Shown one piece after another: positions 7,614 to 12,948 of a stretch of DNA of 12,948 bases (within the stretch, counting starts at the first letter, position 1; each line of letters begins with the position of its first letter). The stretch comes from Chloroflexota bacterium (GTDB lineage: Bacteria; Chloroflexota; Anaerolineae; J102): contig JAADFV010000438.1 of NCBI GenBank assembly GCA_013152695.1, forward strand, positions 1 to 12,948. Reading direction: 5' to 3'. The position numbers and the translations under genes were made by a program. The notes beneath the pieces are model-generated. The model worked only from the letters and a program-made list of their open reading frames with translations. It was not told the origin of the DNA and did not search any database.

Positions 7614-8459
7614 ATGATTTCACTTCATTATCGCACGAGGTATTGGTTAGCAAGGATTGGCGCCTATAGTGTGCTTTTGGGTGCGACTGTTATCGCCCTC
7701 TTTCCCATCGTGCTCATTTTGATGAACTCGTTCAAGAACAGGAAAGCCATTTTTAGAGAGCCTCTCCTGCCGCCTACGCCGGAGACATTTAGCCTGATCG
7801 GCTATGAGAAGGTCATTCAACGTTCTCACTTTGACCTTTATTTTGCCAACAGTTTGATCGTTACCCTTGGCTCAATGTTTTTGATTCTGCTTTTTGGGGC
7901 GATGGCCGCCTGGGCCTTATCGGAATATGCTTTCAAGGGCAATGGCTTTTTGGGTATCTATTTGGCCCTTGGCATCATGATCCCGATTCGTTTGGGCACA
8001 GTCAGCATTTTGCGTTTAATCGTCAAGATGCATTTGGTCAATACGCTTTGGGCCCTGATTCTCGTTTACACAGCTATGGGTTTGCCTCTTACGATTTTTA
8101 TTCTCACCGCCTTCATGAAACAAATACCCAAGGAGTTGAAGGAAGCAGCGCGTCTGGACGGGGCCAGCGAGTATCGAATTTTTGGCCTGATCTTGCCCTT
8201 GGTGCGGCCGGCCATTGCCACCGTGGCCGTCTTTACGATGATTCCCATCTGGAATGACCTCTGGTTCCCCTTGATTTTGGCCCCGGGCGAAAAGACCAAG
8301 ACCGTGACTTTGGGGGCGCAACAGTTTTTAGGCCAGTTTGTCAGCGATTGGAACGCTGTACTTTCTTCCCTAACGTTGGCCATGATCCCCATCCTCATTA
8401 TCTACATCCTCTTCTCCCGCCAGATCATTCGCGGCCTCACTTCGGGTGCAGTAAAGTAG
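7614..8459 (+). CDS. Sugar ABC transporter permease, MalG/UgpE type
   Basis: A 281-aa membrane protein, normal length for the MalG-type partner. The N-terminus (positively charged, then a hydrophobic segment at about 16-37 ending in NSFKNRKAIF) is typical of this family, whose members often carry NSFK just after the first helix. About six membrane segments follow. The EAA loop is KEAARLDGASEYRIFGLILP at 176-195. AGGGGGA about 8 bases before the ATG serves as ribosome site. No ATPase gene follows: the next genes are a toxin-antitoxin pair. The importer must therefore use an ATPase encoded elsewhere, as is common for MsmK/MalK-sharing sugar importers. Confidence 0.93.
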   Translation: MISLHYRTRYWLARIGAYSVLLGATVIALFPIVLILMNSFKNRKAIFREPLLPPTPETFSLIGYEKVIQRSHFDLYFANSLIVTLGSMFLILLFGAMAAWALSEYAFKGNGFLGIYLALGIMIPIRLGTVSILRLIVKMHLVNTLWALILVYTAMGLPLTIFILTAFMKQIPKELKEAARLDGASEYRIFGLILPLVRPAIATVAVFTMIPIWNDLWFPLILAPGEKTKTVTLGAQQFLGQFVSDWNAVLSSLTLAMIPILIIYILFSRQIIRGLTSGAVK

Positions 8460-8463
8460 CCTG

Positions 8464-8492
8464 TTGACATATCTGGCCAGTTAAGCTAGACT
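8464..8492 (+). promoter_or_regulatory. Sigma70-type promoter of the toxin-antitoxin pair
   Basis: TTGACA at 8464-8469 matches the -35 consensus fully. A 17-base spacer leads to TAGACT at 8487-8492, which keeps four of six -10 bases. Transcription would start near 8499, about 15 bases before GGAGG (8514-8518). It lies in the 73 bp between the permease stop and the antitoxin start, and overlaps an inverted repeat, as expected for an autoregulated toxin-antitoxin promoter. Confidence 0.6.
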
Positions 8493-8504
8493 TGGTTGGC
8501 CAGA
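8472..8504. promoter_or_regulatory. Candidate antitoxin operator: inverted repeat TCTGGCCA / TGGCCAGA
   Basis: TCTGGCCA at 8472-8479 and TGGCCAGA at 8497-8504 form a perfect 8-bp inverted repeat with 17 bases between. The core TGGCCA is itself palindromic, so there are two equivalent sites 25 bp apart (start to start), one inside the -35/-10 spacer and one just past the -10. Phd-type antitoxins bind short palindromes at their own promoter; binding here is inferred. Confidence 0.5.
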
Positions 8505-8532
8505 CTGTTAAGTGGAGGTAAACAACTATCCC

Positions 8533-8853
8533 ATGGAAATGCATCCTTGTTTTGTCAATATTCAGGAAGCGAAAAACAAGTTCAGCAAGCTTCTGGCTCG
8601 GGCGCATGCCGGCGAAGAGATTATCATTTGTAAAGCAGGAAAACCCTACGTCAAGTTGGTTGCCATCGAGCAACCAGAGCAACGGGAATTGGGCTTTTTG
8701 AGCCACCTCTTCACGGAAGAGGAATTGGAGGCTATTGATCGGGCGCTACTCGAGCCAATGAGTGAAGATGAAATAGCCTTATGGTACGGTGAATCTGTTA
8801 TCGAGACGTTACAACTTGCTGATCGAGAGTCGAATGAGGGTGAGAAGCCGTGA
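8533..8853 (+). CDS. Phd/YefM-family antitoxin
   Basis: A 106-aa protein whose first half matches Phd/YefM-type antitoxins: FVNIQEAKNKFSKLLARAHA at residues 7-26 is the family's conserved start, followed by GEEIIICKAGKPYVKLVAI, the beta segment of the DNA-binding domain. The second half is acidic (TEEELEAID, PMSEDEIAL) and fits the toxin-neutralising tail. I chose the ATG at 8533 (an ATG at 8539 is equally possible) because the conserved region should begin within a few residues; the GTG at 8512 would overlap the ribosome site GGAGG at 8514-8518. The stop overlaps the toxin start by four bases, giving tight coupling. It probably represses its own promoter at 8464-8492 with the toxin as co-repressor. 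Confidence 0.85.
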   Translation: MEMHPCFVNIQEAKNKFSKLLARAHAGEEIIICKAGKPYVKLVAIEQPEQRELGFLSHLFTEEELEAIDRALLEPMSEDEIALWYGESVIETLQLADRESNEGEKP

Positions 8854-9236
8854 ATGCCATCATAGATACGCATGTGTTGATTTGGGCTCTGATTAAACCG
8901 CGTCGATTGTCCGCTCATGCGATGCGTTTGTTGACGGATATCAACACGGGAATCATTGTAAGCAGCGCCAGCATTTGGGAGTTAGGAATAAAGTATCATG
9001 GCGGAAAGATGCCGGAGATGGCGAGGATTTTTCCACGAATCGAGTACTATTTGGCCCGGTTGAGAGTCCGTGAGTTACGAATCAGCCATACTCACGCCTT
9101 AATGGCCTCTTCCCTGCCCATGGTTCACAGGGATCCTTTCGATCGCATGTTGGTTGCCCAGGCCATAGTCGAGGGTATTCCTCTTGTGACAGATGATAAG
9201 CTCCTGGAACGTTATTCCGTGCTAACCATTTGGTGA
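8850..9236 (+). CDS. PIN-domain toxin (VapC-like ribonuclease)
   Basis: A 128-aa PIN-domain protein, a Mg2+-dependent RNase toxin paired with the antitoxin just upstream. The start is GTG at 8850 within the overlap GTGA; no in-frame ATG lies near, and the conserved first strand IIDTHVLIWAL needs this start. Acidic active-site residues are in place: Asp6 (IIDTH), Glu44 (SIWELGIK), Asp95/Asp98 in HRDPFDRMLVAQA, and Asp115/Asp116 in LVTDDKLLE. The DPFDRMLVAQA signature is typical of the subgroup paired with Phd-type antitoxins. It looks intact. Pairing with Phd rather than a VapB AbrB-type antitoxin is common in bacteria. Targets (tRNA, rRNA or mRNA) are unknown. Confidence 0.9.
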   Translation: MNAIIDTHVLIWALIKPRRLSAHAMRLLTDINTGIIVSSASIWELGIKYHGGKMPEMARIFPRIEYYLARLRVRELRISHTHALMASSLPMVHRDPFDRMLVAQAIVEGIPLVTDDKLLERYSVLTIW

Positions 9237-9300
9237 GGAGTTGTTAAATAGCTATTCCTGATTTTCAGACAATAATATTGCCACTGCTGCGATTCGATAA

Positions 9301-9489
9301 GGTATTTTTATCACCGCATCCACTTTTTGGAATGGTACTCGGGATGATGTTTCAAGAATCGACATCAAGGTCGTTCTTTTTGACGGCTGTTGTCTCGCCA
9401 AATACATGATCGATTATGATGCCAGCGTTTCGACAGCGGCACAGTTTGAGATCAAAAGACGGGACCATGATTATTTTGAGGATGAATAA
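9301..9489 (+). pseudogene. Remnant of an Mrr-type restriction endonuclease (C-terminal tail)
   Basis: The frame 9301-9489 translates as GIFITASTFWNGTRDD, then VSRIDIKVVLFDG, LAKYMIDYDASVS, and ends FEIKRRDHDYFEDE before TAA. This matches the end of Mrr-family restriction endonucleases, whose tails read like G-V-F-I-T-T-S-x-F, then a V-L-I-D-G-x-x-L-A-x-L-M-I-D stretch, then E-I-K-R-x-D-x-D-Y-F. The frame is blocked by TAA at 9298-9300 just before the G, and no start codon begins it, so only about 62 codons of a roughly 300-codon gene remain. The preceding frame at 9284-9301 (LLRFDK) could continue the same protein through a one-base shift, or the TAA may be a mutated Lys codon. The catalytic PD-(D/E)XK core is not present. 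It is read from family memory and not verified by a search. Confidence 0.7.
9446..9474 (+). promoter_or_regulatory. Possible promoter for the first oxidoreductase gene
   Basis: TTGAGA (9446-9451), 17 bases, then GATTAT (9469-9474): five of six and four of six consensus matches with ideal spacing. Transcription would begin near 9481, about 12 bases before AAGGAG at 9493-9498. It falls inside the tail of the Mrr remnant, so if real it arose in, or was recruited from, former coding sequence. Confidence 0.3.
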
Positions 9490-9504
9490 CAAAAGGAGTC
9501 TCCA

Positions 9505-10494
9505 ATGAAAGTAGGTATTGTTGGCGTTGGCGCCATGGGTGGTACTCATGCCGCCGCCTGGAAAGAAACTCCCGCCACCATGGTCGGTTTTGTCGCCGAA
9601 CATCCGGAGCATGCGGAACAAATGGCCGCACGCTACGAAGCTCGCGCCTATCCCGATCTGGCGAGTCTACTCCCCGACATCGATGTTCTTGATATCTGCA
9701 CACCGACATACTGGCACCACGCTATGGTGCTGCAGGCGGCCGCCGCGGGCAAGCACATCATCTGCGAAAAACCGCTGGCTCGCACCGTTGCCCAGGGGCG
9801 TGAGATGATTCGTCTCTGCGAAAAGGCGGGGGTCAAACTGCTGGTCGGGCATGTCGTGCGCTTTTTCCCCGAGTATGTGCGGGCCAAAGAGGCGGTCGTT
9901 GCCGGTCAGGTGGGAGAAGTAGCCGTGATGCGTTTTCAGCGCGATGTCTTCCGTCCTCGTAAGCTTAAGGACAACTGGTTCCTTGAATTTGAAAAGTCGG
10001 GCGGCATGATTCTCGACCTGATGATTCACGATTTTGATTATGCACGTTGGGTCGCTGGCGATGTTACCCAGGTGTTCTGCAAACACATTGGTGATCCCCA
10101 AACGTCTCCGGGCGACCATGCTTTGGCTATTCTCACCCATGCTAACGGCGCCATCACTCATGTCGAAGGCTCCTGGGCTTATCCCCCACCGACCTTCCGC
10201 ACCCGCTTCGAAATCGCCGGTTCTGAAGGTTTGCTAGTGCATGATTCTGAGGCCACCGCCCCCATTGCCACCTATTGGCACAAAGATGGGGATGAGGCCG
10301 CGGGTGATGTCCCTGTTCCTGCCAGTCCTCTGCTCGAAAGCCCCTACACCACCCAAATCAAAGCCTTTTATGACCATCTCACCACCGGCGCCCCTCTGCC
10401 CCTGACAGCCGAAGACGCCCTCGCTGCTCTTGAAATCGCCCTTGCCGCCGTGGAGGCGGCAGGCTCTGGACATGTGGTTGAGATCAGGAAGTAG
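9505..10494 (+). CDS. Gfo/Idh/MocA-family NAD(P)-dependent oxidoreductase
   Basis: A 329-aa dehydrogenase of the glucose-fructose oxidoreductase/inositol dehydrogenase family. AAGGAG (9493-9498) sits 6 bases before the ATG. N-terminal Rossmann fold: GIVGVGAMGGTHA at 4-15 with the G-x-G-x-x-G dinucleotide loop, then DICTPTYWH at 63-71 and the family motif CEKPLA at 87-92 with the catalytic Lys89. The C-terminal substrate domain has GGMILDLMIHDFDYARW at 166-182, carrying the conserved Asp171/His175 pair. Such enzymes oxidise a ring hydroxyl of sugars or inositols, or reduce keto-sugars; the substrate cannot be read here. Another family member follows after the small cassette, and an MDR dehydrogenase after that, so the three likely act in one oxidative route. 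The stop lies directly against the left cassette repeat. Confidence 0.9.
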   Translation: MKVGIVGVGAMGGTHAAAWKETPATMVGFVAEHPEHAEQMAARYEARAYPDLASLLPDIDVLDICTPTYWHHAMVLQAAAAGKHIICEKPLARTVAQGREMIRLCEKAGVKLLVGHVVRFFPEYVRAKEAVVAGQVGEVAVMRFQRDVFRPRKLKDNWFLEFEKSGGMILDLMIHDFDYARWVAGDVTQVFCKHIGDPQTSPGDHALAILTHANGAITHVEGSWAYPPPTFRTRFEIAGSEGLLVHDSEATAPIATYWHKDGDEAAGDVPVPASPLLESPYTTQIKAFYDHLTTGAPLPLTAEDALAALEIALAAVEAAGSGHVVEIRK

Positions 10495-10520
10495 GGAGCA
10501 AGAAGTAAGAAGCAAGGAGG
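10495..10520. repeat. Left inverted repeat of the four-helix-bundle cassette
   Basis: This 26-bp purine-rich tract of AGNAG-type units (GGAGCAAGAAGTAAG at its start) begins right after the oxidoreductase stop. It matches the reverse complement of 10951-10976 at 23 of 26 positions. Its right end, AAGGAGG at 10514-10520, doubles as the Shine-Dalgarno of the enclosed gene. Confidence 0.85.
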
Positions 10521-10529
10521 CGGATCGCG

Positions 10530-10892
10530 TTGGACAAAATTACCTGTTTTCAGGACCTTCAGGTGTGGAGAGAAGCCCATGCTCTGGTGTTACTTGTTTA
10601 TAAAATGACACGTACCCTCCCACAAAATGAACTCTATGGACTCACTTCACAGATGCGTCGGGCGGCAGTTTCTGTTCCTGCTAATATCGCAGAAGGCTTT
10701 ACCCGTCGCGGCATTAACGATAAACTGAGATTCTACAATATTGCCGAAGGCTCTCTTGAAGAACTCAAGTACTACTTTATTTTGGCCCGTGATCTGGGGT
10801 ATGTCGAATCCAATGGCACATTACTGAAAACCGCCGACCAAGTCGGGCGCCTCCTCAATGGTATTATCCTCAGTACCCGCCGCCGCCTATAA
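10530..10892 (+). CDS. Four-helix-bundle protein (23S rRNA intervening-sequence/S23 family)
   Basis: A 120-aa protein of the family often labelled 'four helix bundle protein' or '23S rRNA intervening sequence protein', related in fold to the Avd accessory protein of diversity-generating retroelements. The family pattern is complete: FQDLQVWREAHAL at 7-19, LPQNELYGLTSQMRRAAVSV at 30-49, PANIAEGFTRRG at 50-61, and FYNIAEGSLEELKYY at 68-82. The length is standard. The start is TTG at 10530, supported by AAGGAGG 9 bases upstream and because the conserved FQDLQVW must lie within the first residues. The molecular function of the family is not established. It is a lone gene between inverted repeats, separating two oxidoreductase genes, so it looks inserted. 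No reverse transcriptase or rRNA is in the window. Confidence 0.88.
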   Translation: MDKITCFQDLQVWREAHALVLLVYKMTRTLPQNELYGLTSQMRRAAVSVPANIAEGFTRRGINDKLRFYNIAEGSLEELKYYFILARDLGYVESNGTLLKTADQVGRLLNGIILSTRRRL

Positions 10893-10950
10893 TCTCTCAC
10901 TCAACAAACAACCGTAAGAATGCATGCCTCAGTTTTCCCCAATAAGGCGT

Positions 10951-10976
10951 CCTTCTTGCTCCTTACTTCTTACTCC
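10951..10976. repeat. Right inverted repeat of the four-helix-bundle cassette
   Basis: Pyrimidine-rich on the + strand (CCTTCTTGCTCCTTAC at its start), it is the inverted partner of 10495-10520 with three mismatches over 26 bp. Related units run on to about 10991 (GCTTCTTGCTTCG). The tract lies in the leader of the second oxidoreductase gene, where a naive upstream start would translate it into an artefactual Leu/Ser-rich N-terminus. Confidence 0.85.
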
Positions 10977-11010
10977 ATGCTTCTTGCTTCGTATTTCCGG
11001 AGTCCCTCCC

Positions 11011-12039
11011 ATGCTTACACAACACTTCTCCTCCCTCCGTCTCGGCCTCCTCAGCTTCGCCCATTTGCATGCTGAGTCGTATGCTCATCAACTGAAAACT
11101 CTGCCTGATATCGATTTTATCGGCATTGCCGATGATGATCAGGCTCGGGGTCAGCACTTCGCGCAGGTGTATGATGTTCCTTTCTTCCCTAGCTACGAGG
11201 CGCTACTGGCCGAGCAGCCTGATGGCGTCATCATTTGCTCTGAAAATGTGCGGCATCGGCCCCTTGTGGAACTGGCAGCGGCCGCAGGTGTGCACGCGAT
11301 GTGTGAAAAACCGCTGGCTACCACCCTCGAAGATGGCCAGGCTATGCTTTCCGTCTGCGAGGAGGCCGGCGTCATCCTCATGACTGCCTTCCCCATGCGC
11401 TTTTCTGCTCCCATCCTCGAAGTCAAATCCCTTCTGGAACGGGGCGAATTGGGGAATATTCTGGCTGTGAATAGCGTCAATCAAGGGCAGATGCCCAAAC
11501 GTTACCGTGACTGGTTCGTCGATAAAGAATTGGCCGGTGGCGGCTCAGTGTTCGATCACACTGTGCACCTGGCCGATATTTTACGCTGGTACCTGCATAG
11601 TGAGGTGATCGAGGTCTACGCCCAGACTAACCGCATCATGCATCACGACGAGGTCGAGGTGGAGACAGCAGGACTCCTGCTGATCACCTTTGACAACGGC
11701 ACTTTCGCCAGCATCGACTGTAGTTGGAGCCGCCCCCTTAATTATCCCTCGTGGGGTGGCTTGGCGCTCGACATTATCGGGCAGAAAGGTGTAGTCACGG
11801 TAGATGCTTTTGATCAGAATCTGACCATGTACAGTAACCGCGATGAGCACCCGGTTTGGCTGCCATGGCTTTCGGATCCTGACGGTGCCATGGTGCGCGA
11901 ATTCGTATCCGCCATCCGCGAACAACGTTCACCCCGTGTCAGCGGCTACGACGGCTACAAGGCGATGGAGGTCGCCCTCGCCGCGTATCGTTCAGCCGAG
12001 CTTGGGGCACCGGTTTCTTTGCCGCTGGCGGCAGCATAG
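11011..12039 (+). CDS. Gfo/Idh/MocA-family oxidoreductase (second copy, divergent)
   Basis: A 342-aa protein. I chose the ATG at 11011 because CCGGAG lies about 8 bases upstream and because in-frame codons from 10924 to 11010 only translate the cassette repeat. The Rossmann start is atypical: LRLGLLSFAHLHAESYAHQL at 9-28 lacks the G-x-G-x-x-G loop and has a His-rich stretch instead, as in a side branch of the family. The rest is orthodox: IICSENVRHRPLVE at 74-87, CEKPLATTLEDG at 98-109 with the catalytic Lys100, and GGGSVFDHTVHLADILRW at 176-193 with Asp182/His186. It is clearly not a recent duplicate of the oxidoreductase at 9505-10494, as only the family motifs agree. It is followed 10 bp later by the MDR dehydrogenase, so those two are probably co-transcribed. 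Confidence 0.88.
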   Translation: MLTQHFSSLRLGLLSFAHLHAESYAHQLKTLPDIDFIGIADDDQARGQHFAQVYDVPFFPSYEALLAEQPDGVIICSENVRHRPLVELAAAAGVHAMCEKPLATTLEDGQAMLSVCEEAGVILMTAFPMRFSAPILEVKSLLERGELGNILAVNSVNQGQMPKRYRDWFVDKELAGGGSVFDHTVHLADILRWYLHSEVIEVYAQTNRIMHHDEVEVETAGLLLITFDNGTFASIDCSWSRPLNYPSWGGLALDIIGQKGVVTVDAFDQNLTMYSNRDEHPVWLPWLSDPDGAMVREFVSAIREQRSPRVSGYDGYKAMEVALAAYRSAELGAPVSLPLAAA

Positions 12040-12049
12040 GTTGTAAAAC

Positions 12050-12948
12050 ATGCCCCGTAAACTCACCTGGCAAGGTCCTCGCCAGATCGCTCTTGAGCCC
12101 TACGACGAATCTCCCCTGGCTCCCACACAACTGCGTGCCCGCGCCCTCCTTAGCGGCATCAGTCATGGCACCGAGCTCAATCTCTATCGCGGCACCTCGC
12201 CCTTTGCGAACAAGCATTTCGATCCCGAACTGAGGCTGTTTCGCCCCGGGGCGAAGGAGTCGGCGGTGGAGTTGGGGTATGAATGGGTGGGACGAGTCAG
12301 TGAGGTGGGGGAGGAGGTAAAAAATCTGCACGTGGGCGATCTCGTGCATCTTTTGCTGCCACACCAGGAAACGCAAACGGTCGATCCCCGGCACATTCCC
12401 TTTCATCGCCGTCTTGAAGCCCTACCTCCCAACCTTTCTCCAGACAAGGCCATCTTCCTCGCTTTGGCCGGTGTCGCCCTGCAGGCCATCCATGATGCGC
12501 ATATCAAGACGGGCGATCGCGTCGCTATTTTCGGCCTGGGTGCTATTGGTCTTCTGGCTGTGCAGCTGGCGCGTCTCAACGGCGCCACCTGGATCGATGC
12601 TGTTGATCTCTTCTCCCTGCGACGGCAAATGGCCCGGCGCTACGGCGCTGATCGCACGCTCGATCCCACGATATGTGATGTCGGTTATGAGATCAAGTCG
12701 GCAAGCCCATACCGGGGTGCTGATGTGGCCATCGAACTGAGCGGAAGCTACGCCGCTTTGCATGAGGCGATTCGTTGTGTGCGCATGGGGGGGACGGTCG
12801 TTACAGGGGGATTTTATCAAGGTGGGGGTGAGGCACTACGCTTGGGCGAAGAGTGGCATCATAATCGTATTATCCTGATCTCAAGTATGGCCGCCTGGCA
12901 GTGTCCCCATCGTGATCATCCTCTTTGGGATCGCACCCGTATCAATGA
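12050..12948 (+). CDS. Zinc-type MDR alcohol/polyol dehydrogenase-like protein, 3' partial
   Basis: The frame opens with ATG at 12050 and stays open to the right edge (299 full codons, no stop seen). It is a medium-chain dehydrogenase/reductase: the N-terminal GroES-like domain contains SGISHGTELNLYRG at 35-48 and GYEWVGRVSEVGEEV at about 78-92, followed by VGDLV; the Rossmann domain has FALAGVALQ-type lead-in (FLALAGVALQAIHDA), then RVAIFGLGAIGLLAVQLA with the NAD loop GLGAIG at 162-167, and VAIELSGSYAALHEAIR later. Where classical zinc ADHs have the zinc-ligand Cys (C-G-x-D), this one has Ser35-Gly-Ile-Ser, and the four-Cys structural zinc loop is absent. This resembles the BchC-like branch of the superfamily. 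Substrate is unknown; a sugar or polyol is inferred from its neighbours. Confidence 0.85.
   Translation, partial: MPRKLTWQGPRQIALEPYDESPLAPTQLRARALLSGISHGTELNLYRGTSPFANKHFDPELRLFRPGAKESAVELGYEWVGRVSEVGEEVKNLHVGDLVHLLLPHQETQTVDPRHIPFHRRLEALPPNLSPDKAIFLALAGVALQAIHDAHIKTGDRVAIFGLGAIGLLAVQLARLNGATWIDAVDLFSLRRQMARRYGADRTLDPTICDVGYEIKSASPYRGADVAIELSGSYAALHEAIRCVRMGGTVVTGGFYQGGGEALRLGEEWHHNRIILISSMAAWQCPHRDHPLWDRTRIN

Noticed and set aside
8512..8532. GTG start for the antitoxin
   Set aside because: The codon overlaps the GGAGG that should serve the start, and the conserved Phd region begins a few residues after the ATG at 8533.
9247..9256. Perfect palindrome AATAGCTATT after the toxin gene
   Set aside because: It is only 10 bp with no loop or T-run; a chance palindrome in AT-rich DNA is as likely as a site.
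10495..10991. CRISPR-like or tandem-repeat array in the AGNAG units
   Set aside because: The units are only about 7 bp, degenerate and without spacers; they form one inverted pair around a gene.
10924..11010. Upstream start for the second oxidoreductase giving a hydrophobic N-terminus that looks like a signal peptide
   Set aside because: The Leu/Ser/Cys-rich stretch is only the translated right repeat of the cassette; the real start is at 11011.

Overview
The window reads as chromosomal DNA of a heterotrophic bacterium, most plausibly a Chloroflexota member (Anaerolineae/Caldilineae type). The hints are a sugar-binding lipoprotein with a short lipobox signal followed by a Pro/Gln/Glu/Ala-rich tether, a sugar importer with no ATPase gene beside it, paired Gfo/Idh/MocA oxidoreductases, and a four-helix-bundle gene flanked by purine-rich repeats. 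The phylum is inferred from gene content only. All recognised genes lie on the + strand.

Layout: (i) 2-763, a ROK-family protein cut by the left edge, then a PIG-L/LmbE-type deacetylase (803-1654). (ii) After a 260-bp gap, a membrane-anchored alpha/beta hydrolase (1915-2829) and, 3 bp later, a two-SIS-domain protein resembling the isomerase half of GlmS (2833-3879). (iii) A sugar ABC importer: a double-headed solute-binding lipoprotein (3999-6581) and two MalF/MalG-type permeases (6663-7601, 7614-8459), with a strong UUCG-capped hairpin between the binding protein and the first permease. (iv) An accessory insert: a Phd/PIN toxin-antitoxin pair with its own promoter and inverted-repeat operator candidate (8464-9236), then a decayed Mrr restriction endonuclease tail (9301-9489). 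(v) A Gfo/Idh/MocA oxidoreductase (9505-10494), a small inverted-repeat-bounded cassette holding a four-helix-bundle gene (10495-10976), a second Gfo/Idh/MocA oxidoreductase (11011-12039) and a zinc-type MDR dehydrogenase cut by the right edge (12050-12948).

Taken together, ROK protein, PIG-L deacetylase, GlmS-like SIS protein, importer and three NAD(P)-dependent dehydrogenases look like a locus for uptake and breakdown of a (probably N-acylated amino) sugar or polyol. The substrate is inferred from families, not visible in the sequence.

The most unusual object is the binding protein: two 386-residue copies of the same solute-binding domain, gap-free against each other and differing at about 25 positions by eye, are fused in one lipoprotein through a 26-residue linker. 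Other points of note are the repeat-bounded four-helix-bundle cassette whose left repeat contains the gene's own Shine-Dalgarno, the Mrr remnant beside a toxin-antitoxin pair, and an AUG-stop mini-ORF with a good Shine-Dalgarno in the leader of the binding-protein gene.
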